Of a DNA stretch of 22,774 nucleotides, positions 9,693 through 15,948 are shown in pieces (position 1 is the stretch's first letter; each line of letters opens with the position of its first letter). This DNA comes from Thermoleophilia bacterium UBA6103 (GTDB taxonomy: Bacteria > Actinomycetota > Thermoleophilia > UBA2241): contig DIWP01000022.1 in assembly GCA_002423545.1 (NCBI GenBank), positions 53,373 through 76,146 on the forward strand, given 5' to 3'. Made by a program: the position numbers and the translations under genes. The notes below the pieces were generated by a model that was given only the letters and a program-made list of their open reading frames with translations, had not been told where the DNA came from and did no database searches.

Positions 9693-12107
9693 ATGGACTG
9701 GCACCTGGGTCGTGGCAGCGAGAACGGGCCGGCGGCGAGCGGACACGCGTCGGCACGCGGGCGGACAGCCGGCCCCGCGGGCGGCCGCGCCGCACGGCCG
9801 GCTCGGCCGGTGACGCAGGCCCAGGCCCGTGGAGCGGCGCCGGCACGACCGGCGGCACAGGCCCAGGCCCGAGACGCGGCACCCCCACGACCGGCGGCGC
9901 AGGCCCAGGCCCGAGACGCGGCACCCCCACGATCGACGGCGAACGCTGCCCCGCGTACCACCGGTCGAAGCGCCGCCACAGCCGGCTCGCCCGGCGGCGC
10001 CACCGCCGTGGCGGGTCCGGGCGCAGCCGCCCGCGCCGCGACGCAGCGCGCCGACGCCGCCCGCGAGCAGGATCGCCGGCGGCTGGCGGTCGCCAGCCCC
10101 GACGAGCGGGCCGGTCAGATCGTCGGTGAGGCCTGTTCCGGCGCTTTCGACGTCGACATCCTGAGCGACGAGGCAGACCTGATCACGCAGATGCAGCAGC
10201 GCCCCCCGGCCGTACTCATCCTCGACAGCGCCCTCCGATCGACCGACTGGCTCGACGTCCTGCGACAGATCAGGCAGATCCCCGAGCTGCGGCGGCTGGT
10301 GGTGCTCGTGCTGGCGTCGGCCGACGACCTGGACCGTTACGAGGCCGCCCACCGCCTCGGCGTCGCCGACATCATCGCCAAACCGGTCGACATCGACGAC
10401 CTGAGGGTCCGCATCGAGGGCGCTCTGGCACGCCAGCGGGCCGGCGCCGAGGGCCGCCAGCGCCTCGGCGACATGCTCATGGCAGCCGGCATCGTCAGTC
10501 CCGCCCAGCTGAAGACGGCCCTTGCGGAGCAGCACGAGGACGGCGGCCGACTCGGCGCCATCCTCGTGCGCCAGGGAGTGGTCACCGAGCTCGTCATGGC
10601 GGAGGCACTGGCGCGCCAGATGCACATCGGATTCGTCGACCTGCACCAGATGGCGCCGACCGCGACCGCGGTCGGCCAGCTGCCGCGCGACTTCATCATG
10701 CGCCACCGCGTCCTGCCGCTGCGCGTCGACGATCGCGGCAACCTCGTCCTGGCCATGACCGACCCCCTGGACGTGATCGCCGTGGATGAAGCGGCGCTGC
10801 GGACCGGCAAACGCATCGTCCCCGTACTGTGCACCGAGAGCGGCTTCGACGAGGTCGTCACCATCTACCTGAGCACGCGCGGCAAGCTGCAGGCCGGCGC
10901 CGGCGATGAAGCGTCGCTGCCGGACGAGGGCGCCGCCCTGGCCGTCGACGAGTCGACCATCGAGATCGTCGACTCCCTGATCGCCGACGCCGCCAGCATG
11001 AAGGCCAGCGACATCCATCTGGAGCCCGGCCCCTACTCACTCACAGCCCGCTGCCGCATCGACGGGGTCCTGCACCCGCTGCGCGAGTACTCGCTCGAGC
11101 TCATGCCCGGCATCATCAGCCGCCTTAAGATCATGGGCAACATGGACATCTCAGAGCGCCGTCTGCCGCAGGACGGCCGCACGTCGTTCGAGACATCGGC
11201 CGGGCAGCAGGTCGACCTGCGGCTCGCCTCCATCCCCAGCATGTACGGCGAGAACATGACCATCCGCCTGCTCGAGGTCTCACCGGTGATCCCGACCCTC
11301 GACGCGCTTGGGCTGCGGGGTGCCTCACGGAAGCGCTTCGAGGCCGCCGTCGCCCTCCCGGAGGGCGGCATCATCGTGAGCGGCCCCACCGGCAGCGGCA
11401 AGTCGACGACCCTCTACGCGACCCTGGAGATGATCAACGACCCGGAGCGCAAGATCTACACGGTCGAAGACCCGATCGAGCGCAAGATAGGCGGCATCAT
11501 CCAGACCGAGATCAAGGAGAGCATCGGCCTCACCTTCGCGCGCGTGCTGCGTTCGCTGGTACGCGCCGACCCCGACGTGATCATGGTCGGCGAGATCCGC
11601 GACGTCGAGACCGCCAAGATGGCGGCCGACTCGGCGGTCACCGGCCACCTGGTGCTCACGACAGTCCACGCCAACGACGCGGCGGCGACCCTCTACCGCC
11701 TCATCGAGATGGGACTGCCGCGGTACGTCGTGGCCGCCGCCTTCCGTTGCGTGGTCGCGCAGCGACTGGTGCGCAAGCTCTGCGTGCACTGCCGTCGGCC
11801 GGCGACGCTCAGCGCCGAGCAGTGGCGTGAGCTCGGGCTCGGCGAGCCCCCGCACAAGCGGCTCGACGTCTACGAGCCGGTCGGCTGCGGCCGCTGCTTC
11901 GGTACCGGGTATCTCGGACGCATCGGGCTCTACGAGGTCCTGCCGCTCGACGACGAGCTGCGGGCGATCGTCACCGGCGACGGGCTGGCCTCGGACATCC
12001 GTCGCGTGGCGGCCGCCCGTGGCATCGGTACCATCCGCCAGGACGGCATCGAGAAGGTCCTCGACGGCACCACCAGCTACCTGGAGATCCTGCGCGTCAC
12101 CGCGTGA
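9693..12107 (+). CDS. pilB: type IV pilus assembly ATPase PilB/GspE with N-terminal receiver-like domain
   Basis: Hexameric cytoplasmic ATPase powering pilus extension or type II secretion. The order is: Ala/Pro/Arg-rich linker with three 14-residue repeats (about 42-83); receiver-like domain (about 127-250) keeping the phospho-acceptor-type Asp 178 (LILDSAL) and Lys 230 (AKPVD) but with the usual N-terminal acidic pair reduced to ASPDE; MshEN domain from residue 257 (RLGDMLM...ALAEQ...GRLGAIL), a motif known to bind c-di-GMP in MshE; then the ATPase with Walker A GPTGSGKST (Lys 570), DVIMVGEIRD and TTVHAND. A CxxC pair C697/C700 and C732/C735 is the PilB zinc knuckle. It is 804 residues long, against about 570 for common PilB. 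No pilC, pilT or pilin gene is in the window. The fused receiver suggests signal input; the gene stands alone behind an inverted repeat. Confidence 0.92.
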   Translation: MDWHLGRGSENGPAASGHASARGRTAGPAGGRAARPARPVTQAQARGAAPARPAAQAQARDAAPPRPAAQAQARDAAPPRSTANAAPRTTGRSAATAGSPGGATAVAGPGAAARAATQRADAAREQDRRRLAVASPDERAGQIVGEACSGAFDVDILSDEADLITQMQQRPPAVLILDSALRSTDWLDVLRQIRQIPELRRLVVLVLASADDLDRYEAAHRLGVADIIAKPVDIDDLRVRIEGALARQRAGAEGRQRLGDMLMAAGIVSPAQLKTALAEQHEDGGRLGAILVRQGVVTELVMAEALARQMHIGFVDLHQMAPTATAVGQLPRDFIMRHRVLPLRVDDRGNLVLAMTDPLDVIAVDEAALRTGKRIVPVLCTESGFDEVVTIYLSTRGKLQAGAGDEASLPDEGAALAVDESTIEIVDSLIADAASMKASDIHLEPGPYSLTARCRIDGVLHPLREYSLELMPGIISRLKIMGNMDISERRLPQDGRTSFETSAGQQVDLRLASIPSMYGENMTIRLLEVSPVIPTLDALGLRGASRKRFEAAVALPEGGIIVSGPTGSGKSTTLYATLEMINDPERKIYTVEDPIERKIGGIIQTEIKESIGLTFARVLRSLVRADPDVIMVGEIRDVETAKMAADSAVTGHLVLTTVHANDAAATLYRLIEMGLPRYVVAAAFRCVVAQRLVRKLCVHCRRPATLSAEQWRELGLGEPPHKRLDVYEPVGCGRCFGTGYLGRIGLYEVLPLDDELRAIVTGDGLASDIRRVAAARGIGTIRQDGIEKVLDGTTSYLEILRVTA
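9816..9941 (+). repeat. 42-bp tandem repeat, 3 copies, in pilB N-terminal linker
   Basis: Units 9816-9857, 9858-9899 and 9900-9941 share CAGGCCCAGGCCCG at their starts and encode QAQARxAAPxRPAA. Copies two and three are nearly identical; copy one has drifted. Confidence 0.9.
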
Positions 12108-12113
12108 CCCTGC

Positions 12114-12185
12114 GAGCCGGCGGGCGCGGCCTCGCTGCGCCACGATGAGCCGGCGGGCGCGTTGACACCGTCCCGTGGCGCCACG
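12114..12185. promoter_or_regulatory. repeat-rich leader of the SDH-like gene: direct repeat, TTGACA and palindrome
   Basis: The 107 bases after pilB contain GAGCCGGCGGGCGCG twice (12114-12128 and 12147-12161). A consensus -35 hexamer TTGACA (12162-12167) follows directly, then a perfect 12-bp palindrome CGTGGCGCCACG (12174-12185). No good -10 lies 17 bases after the hexamer; a GACAAT at 12203-12208 is too far away but sits suitably for a leaderless start at 12215. This looks regulatory, but the exact promoter is unresolved. Confidence 0.35.
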
Positions 12186-12214
12186 ACAGGACGCGGCTGT
12201 GGGACAATGCCCGC

Positions 12215-12919
12215 ATGGGTTGGTGGTCCTTGATCCTGCTGCTGCCGCTCTTCCTGCTGGTGACGCCGGCGCTCCAGCTCGCCGTCGGGTGGGGACGGCA
12301 GCAGCGCGCCAGAGTACGCCTCGAAGAGGAACGGGGCAGCCGCGTCATCCCGCTGATCCTGAGCATGGAGGCCGTCGCCACCTACGGCATCCCCTTGCTG
12401 CGCTTCGAGCAGCTTCCGCTGGCCGAGGAGCTGGTCGCCGCCGTCGCGGCGACCGCCGCCGGGAGGCCGATCGACCTGGTCGTCGACCTGCCGCGGGATG
12501 TCGACCTGGATGTCGCGCCGCTGGCCGCCGCGCTGGCTGCGCATGGGGCGTCGACCACCCTCCTTGTCCCGCGACGAGCGCTCACCGGCGGCCTGACGCT
12601 GGCCGCCGTCGCCGACACGATCGTGCTGGGACCGGCGGCCGCCATCGCCGGCGACCGCCCCGGGCACGCCACACCGGCCTGCGGCGCCGCCGACCTGCGC
12701 GCCCTCGGCCTGCCGGTCGAGGAGACGCTGCCGGAGCACCTGGCCGGATACCTGGCGTCGTTCACCCCGCCGCAGCGTCCCTCAGGACGGCTGCCCTTCT
12801 TCATCTCGCTGCCTCCGGCGGCATCATCCTCACGGCAGCCGTCCCACGCGGACGACGGTGTCGTCGCCGCTGCCGTCGTCCCAGACGACGGTGTGACGCG
12901 GGCTGGCGGACGCGGTTGA
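12215..12919 (+). CDS. SDH-proteinase-like (ClpP/SppA-fold) membrane protein, catalytic serine not conserved
   Basis: It resembles the serine dehydrogenase proteinase family (SDH_sah, ClpP/crotonase-like fold). After one N-terminal membrane segment (about 3-24) come RGSRVIPLI, YGIPLLRF, PIDLVVDLP and VPRRALTGGLTLAAVADTIVLGP, then ALGLPVEETLPEHL and SGRLPFFISLP, which is where relatives normally end. Family members carry a Ser before the GG of the helix (AMSGGT-like) and a Gly-Gly after the H/D-T-P strand. Here the first is Thr 124 (ALTGG) and the second is PRD, so peptidase activity is doubtful. About 34 further residues (201-234, Ser/Asp/Val-rich) run antisense through the end of the opposing lipoprotein gene. 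The ATG start at 12215 has only GGGA as a ribosome site. It may be cotranscribed with pilB (107-base gap), but it has its own possible promoter. Confidence 0.65.
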   Translation: MGWWSLILLLPLFLLVTPALQLAVGWGRQQRARVRLEEERGSRVIPLILSMEAVATYGIPLLRFEQLPLAEELVAAVAATAAGRPIDLVVDLPRDVDLDVAPLAAALAAHGASTTLLVPRRALTGGLTLAAVADTIVLGPAAAIAGDRPGHATPACGAADLRALGLPVEETLPEHLAGYLASFTPPQRPSGRLPFFISLPPAASSSRQPSHADDGVVAAAVVPDDGVTRAGGRG

Positions 12920-14110
12920 TACGTCGCCGCGTCCGGCCAGACGGCCGGCCGTCCAGTCGCGCAGATCGACCGAGATGACGCGATCGTCGACTCCCAGGGC
13001 CTCATAGTCGGTGAAGAAGAGCGTGCCGCCGCTGAGGGTCGGGGCCAATCCCGCGTCGCTGATGAGCCGCACGGTGCCGTCCGCCCGGCGCACCATGATC
13101 CGGTAGCCCGACGCTTCGTCGTCCTGCTCGGCCTCCCACGCCAGGTTGCGGCCGTCCCACGCTATCTTGCGCACCGGGCCTCCGCGGTAGCGGAACCGCA
13201 GCAGGACCTTGCCGTCGGCGATGCGCACCACCACGAAGCGGGCGCTGTGCACGTCGACCGGATCCGTGTACTCGACCAGCGCCACGGTACCGTTCGCGGC
13301 CACGCACAGATCACCGACGCTCACCGGAGCGCTGTAGAGCACCTGCCGTTTCCCCGTGGCCAGATCGCTGACGAAGGCCCATCCGTGAGAGCCCCACTCA
13401 CTCTGCGGCCCGTAGGAGTTCGTCACACTGACGAGCCGGCGCCCGTACAGGGCGAAGTGCGGACGATCGACGCGGCGCCGCTCGCCGCGCAGCACGAGTC
13501 GAGGCCGGCCCACCCGCAGGGTGCGGCGGTCGAAGCGCGCCGCGTACAGCCGCCAGCGATCCTCGCTCTGGCCGTGGACCTCCTCCCAGGCAAGCCAGCC
13601 GGCGTCGGAGACCGCCCGCGCCATCGACCACCAGGCCGGGCCGGCCACGCAGTGGCGGCGGACCAGACGCCGCGCGCCGCTCTGCAGGTCGATCAGATGG
13701 TGCTCCTCGCGGATGCCGTCGGCATCCTGCGCCGTGGGGGCGCCGGCCACGGCGCGGTTCACGGCCAGGAAGCGGTCGCTGTGATCGACCACGTTCCACC
13801 ACGACCGCAGCCTCAGCACTCGGCCCGGCAGGTCGATGGCCGGCAGCTTGCCGGGATCGCCGACCAGCGGCGGGCTGTCAGGCGCCGCGATCCCTGTTGC
13901 CGAGGCCCGCGGGGTGGCACGCGCAGACGCCCGCGGTGTGGCACACGCAGACGCTTCCGGCGCGACCGGGGAGCCCGGCCGCGCTGCGGTCACGCTCGAG
14001 GCCACAGGTGGGGGCGACGCGGCCGAAGCCGCGCCGCCCCCACAGGCACCCAGACCGAGCGCCAGCGCGCCGACCATCGTCACCAGCAGCAGACTCGAAC
14101 CGACGCTCAC
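12830..14110 (-). CDS. predicted lipoprotein, beta-propeller-like
   Basis: A 426-residue exported protein of unknown function. The signal sequence ends in the lipobox LGAC (Cys 23), followed by an Ala/Ser/Pro-rich linker with a 24-bp duplication. The rest is made of short strand-like blocks with WxxxxxxxxxDG-type turns (KIAWDGRNLAWEAE, FVVVRIADGKVLLRFRY, PTLSGGTLFFTDY, HTVVWDDGSGDDTVVRV), which suggests a TolB-like or other beta-propeller; the family is not identified. The start is GTG 14110, supported by AAAGGAGA (14123-14116) five bases away. It starts 30 bases after the C39-like peptidase stop, so the two are almost certainly one operon and may act together outside the membrane. Its last 90 bases overlap the opposing SDH-like frame; the terminal strand VVRVGRLP looks genuine. 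Confidence 0.8.
   Translation of the reverse strand: MSVGSSLLLVTMVGALALGLGACGGGAASAASPPPVASSVTAARPGSPVAPEASACATPRASARATPRASATGIAAPDSPPLVGDPGKLPAIDLPGRVLRLRSWWNVVDHSDRFLAVNRAVAGAPTAQDADGIREEHHLIDLQSGARRLVRRHCVAGPAWWSMARAVSDAGWLAWEEVHGQSEDRWRLYAARFDRRTLRVGRPRLVLRGERRRVDRPHFALYGRRLVSVTNSYGPQSEWGSHGWAFVSDLATGKRQVLYSAPVSVGDLCVAANGTVALVEYTDPVDVHSARFVVVRIADGKVLLRFRYRGGPVRKIAWDGRNLAWEAEQDDEASGYRIMVRRADGTVRLISDAGLAPTLSGGTLFFTDYEALGVDDRVISVDLRDWTAGRLAGRGDVSTASASPRHTVVWDDGSGDDTVVRVGRLP
13906..13953 (-). repeat. 24-bp tandem repeat, 2 copies, in lipoprotein linker
   Basis: Units 13906-13929 and 13930-13953 (CCCGCGG.GTGGCAC.CGCAGACG) differ at two positions and encode ASACATPR/ASARATPR on the minus strand, just after the lipobox. 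Confidence 0.85.
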
Positions 14111-14140
14111 CTGGATCTCCTTTGCCTGTGATCGATGGGT

Positions 14141-14998
14141 TCAGTAGACGATGTAGTACATGGTGCCGGCGACCTTGGCGGCCGAGTAGGTGTGCTTGCC
14201 GTAGGTCGCACCGCCGGAGCTGCCGCGCCCCAGAGGCGGAGCGGCGTTCTCCGGGTAGGGGTCGTCGACGTAGATCGGGAAGCCAGACTTACGCCAGTCG
14301 AAGCCGCGCCCGCCCATGATGTGGCCGGCGTGGTAGTAGCGGTAGAGCGTCCACTTGTCCTGCTCGATGCGGGCGGAGTACGCGACCGGCCGCTTCCTGA
14401 CCAGCTCGGCGTACTGCGTCTTGTTGCGCAGATGGTCGAGCCAGGTGGTCTTGGACACGCTCGGGAAGTAGAAGCACGCGTAGCCCTTCCCGGTGACGTT
14501 CTTGAGCCCCACGGCCATCATCGGCGGATAGGCGCCGCGAGCGTCCGTCCAAAGGCGTTCCGCATCTTCGATGGCACCGTTGCGGCTGACGTCGTACGAG
14601 TAGGAGGACCACTTCTGCTGCGTCCAGTGTGTCGACGCGCCGCGGAGGAAGTGATCGAGGATGGCCATGGTGGCCGGCCCGCACCAGTCGTTGCGGAGCT
14701 GCTTGTGGCTCACCGTGCTCAGCATGGCGTAGGGGGCGTCGAGGCCGCGGGCGCCGCGCCTGCGTGCCGCCCGCACCCGTGCCCGCGCCACCGGCTCGCC
14801 GGCGAGCCACTCCTGGTACTCGGCCTCGCCGTCGGCGAGGTACTCGGCGAACGACTCCGGCAACGGCTCCACCAGCACGTCGTCGACCGGCACGTCGTCG
14901 GCCGGCTGCGCGGCGGCCGTGCCGGCCAGCAGCAGCAGGCTGCTGCAGAGCACGGCCGCGAACACCAGCATGCCGAGGCCCAACCTGTGTCGTTTCAA
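14141..14998 (-). CDS. secreted C39-like cysteine peptidase
   Basis: A 285-residue exported papain-like protein (Peptidase_C39_2 type). The signal peptide is MKRHRLGLGM plus a hydrophobic core ending TAAAQPADD (cleavage near residue 30). The catalytic Cys is in NDWCGPATMAILDHF (C106). The His is in YYHAGHIMGGRGFD (H223 or H226), and VDDPYP (D245 or D246) is the usual Asp-Pro partner. Conserved Trp and Tyr cluster at the C terminus (GTMYYIVY). Stand-alone family members are secreted proteases without a known bacteriocin substrate. The start is TTG 14998, chosen because AAGGAGG lies seven bases upstream and because it supplies the basic KRHR n-region; the first ATG (residue 10) would remove it. 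It leads an operon with the lipoprotein gene and is divergent from the SHOCT gene. Confidence 0.82.
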   Translation of the reverse strand: MKRHRLGLGMLVFAAVLCSSLLLLAGTAAAQPADDVPVDDVLVEPLPESFAEYLADGEAEYQEWLAGEPVARARVRAARRRGARGLDAPYAMLSTVSHKQLRNDWCGPATMAILDHFLRGASTHWTQQKWSSYSYDVSRNGAIEDAERLWTDARGAYPPMMAVGLKNVTGKGYACFYFPSVSKTTWLDHLRNKTQYAELVRKRPVAYSARIEQDKWTLYRYYHAGHIMGGRGFDWRKSGFPIYVDDPYPENAAPPLGRGSSGGATYGKHTYSAAKVAGTMYYIVY

Positions 14999-15005
14999 GA
15001 GGAAG

Positions 15006-15012
15006 CCTCCTT
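15006..15012 (-). promoter_or_regulatory. ribosome binding site that sets the TTG start of the C39-like peptidase
   Basis: The minus strand reads AAGGAGG seven bases before TTG 14998. No ATG or GTG is correctly spaced from it. A small CGGGG/CCCCG hairpin (about 15024-15039) lies just upstream. Confidence 0.75.
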
Positions 15013-15300
15013 GTGAGGGATTGCGGGGTCTGATCCCCGACGATGCGCGTGCGCGCCGGCGGCACTCCATGAGGGTAGGGGCATCGCCGCCCGGAGGCGA
15101 GGTGGACAAAGGGGGTAGGCGGTAGACGTTTGCGTCCGCAGACGGCGGCAGCGGGTGGACGTTCGCGCCGGCCGGACGGTGACGAAGCACTGCCTTCTCC
15201 GACGACTCACAGGCAGTCCCCAGCCCTCCTCCAAGGTCTCCACAGCGGTGTCGCCCATGATCCGGCCATACACCCGAGACACACCGGCGGATCTCGCCGA
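15013..15300. promoter_or_regulatory. divergent control region with repeated GGTrGACGTT motif
   Basis: The 316-base gap between the divergent peptidase and SHOCT genes holds no convincing gene. It contains GGTAGACGTTTGCGTCCG (15121-15138) and the related GGTGGACGTTCGCGCCGG (15154-15171), exactly 33 bases apart, and a shorter GGTGGAC at 15101-15107. An inverted repeat ACTGCCT (15189-15195) / AGGCAGT (15211-15217) lies nearer the SHOCT gene. These could be regulator sites for either direction. No clear -35/-10 pair was found. Confidence 0.35.
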
Positions 15301-15314
15301 GAGAGGAGCACGGC

Positions 15315-15782
15315 ATGAACGGCATGCCCTCGTTTGACCGAGGGGACTGGATGGACGGATTCCAGCTGCACCCCGACTGGATGGAATGGACGATGATCAT
15401 GAGGGCGATCGCTCTGGCGGTCATCGCCGCGGCACTCATCGCTCTGGCGGTCAAGGTCTGGCTTGCGCGCGACGATCGGCCGCAGCGGAGCGTCGCCGGC
15501 GTGCCGGCGCCGCCGGCGGTGGCGGGAGCGACGCACTCGGCGGATCCCCCCGCCGCGACCGGATCTGCCGACGCCGCCGAGGCTCCGACCCGGACGATGC
15601 CGGCCGCGGACCACGCCGCTGGAGCCGATGCTCCGGCAGTCGCACCCGCTGCGGCTGCTGCGGCGGAGACTCCGCGCGCCATCCTCGACCGCCGCTACGC
15701 GGCCGGCGAGATCGACCGCGACGAGTACCGGGCGCGACGCGCCGACATCGATGATGCACCGGCGCCCGACGGCGCCGCCTGA
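15315..15782 (+). CDS. single-pass membrane protein with C-terminal SHOCT domain
   Basis: A 155-residue protein. Residues 1-28 are Trp/Asp-rich (FDRGDWMDGFQLHPDWMEWT), 29-50 form one membrane helix, and 52-115 are an Ala/Pro-rich linker. Residues 117-145 (AILDRRYAAGEIDRDEYRARRADI) are a SHOCT motif, a short helical oligomerisation module. The start is ATG 15315 with GAGAGGAG six bases upstream. Small membrane-SHOCT proteins often sit beside copper-handling genes in actinobacteria, which fits the copA gene downstream, but a 166-base gap with an operator-like repeat suggests separate control. The function is unknown. Confidence 0.78.
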   Translation: MNGMPSFDRGDWMDGFQLHPDWMEWTMIMRAIALAVIAAALIALAVKVWLARDDRPQRSVAGVPAPPAVAGATHSADPPAATGSADAAEAPTRTMPAADHAAGADAPAVAPAAAAAAETPRAILDRRYAAGEIDRDEYRARRADIDDAPAPDGAA

Positions 15783-15878
15783 CGCCGGGCGCCTCGGCGC
15801 TCCATCGTCGCTGCCGCCACCGGCCTGACCGGGACTGCTTGTGCGCAAGCGCGGGCGGTCCGGTCCGGCCGGCATCGG

Positions 15879-15900
15879 CACTCGTTCTCCACTCGTTCTC
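15879..15900 (+). repeat. perfect 11-bp tandem repeat upstream of copA
   Basis: CACTCGTTCTC occurs twice without a gap (15879-15889 and 15890-15900), immediately upstream of the inverted repeat before copA. It may belong to the promoter region. Confidence 0.7.
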
Positions 15901-15902
15901 AC

Positions 15903-15942
15903 ATGCCCCGGTGGGTATTCCAGCCGATGTACGGGAATACCC
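15903..15942. promoter_or_regulatory. operator-like inverted repeats before copA
   Basis: A perfect 9-bp inverted repeat, GGGTATTCC (15913-15921) and GGAATACCC (15934-15942), has a 12-base spacer and ends six bases before the copA ATG. Overlapping it, ATGCCC-CGGT-GGGTAT (15903-15918) resembles the ATACCC...GGGTAT half-site arrangement known for the copper repressor CsoR. Either could give copper-responsive repression. No regulator gene is in the window, so the assignment to CsoR or a MerR-type protein is inference. Confidence 0.55.
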
Positions 15943-15948
15943 TGACTG

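Noticed and set aside
8112..11018. 968-codon minus-strand frame running from the accC gene across the start of pilB
   Set aside because: Only the part below 9509 encodes biotin carboxylase. The rest is antisense to pilB, has repetitive Arg/Gly/His composition, and is open merely because stops are rare in GC-rich DNA.
12850..12881. 9-bp inverted repeat GGACGACGG/CCGTCGTCC as a terminator for the convergent pair
   Set aside because: It lies inside both coding frames and is explained by repeated Asp/Val codons in the lipoprotein's end; there is no separate evidence for termination.
15013..15682. N-terminal extension of the C39-like peptidase frame
   Set aside because: The open frame continues to 15682, but the strong AAGGAGG and signal peptide place the start at 14998. 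The extension overlaps the SHOCT gene and its promoter.
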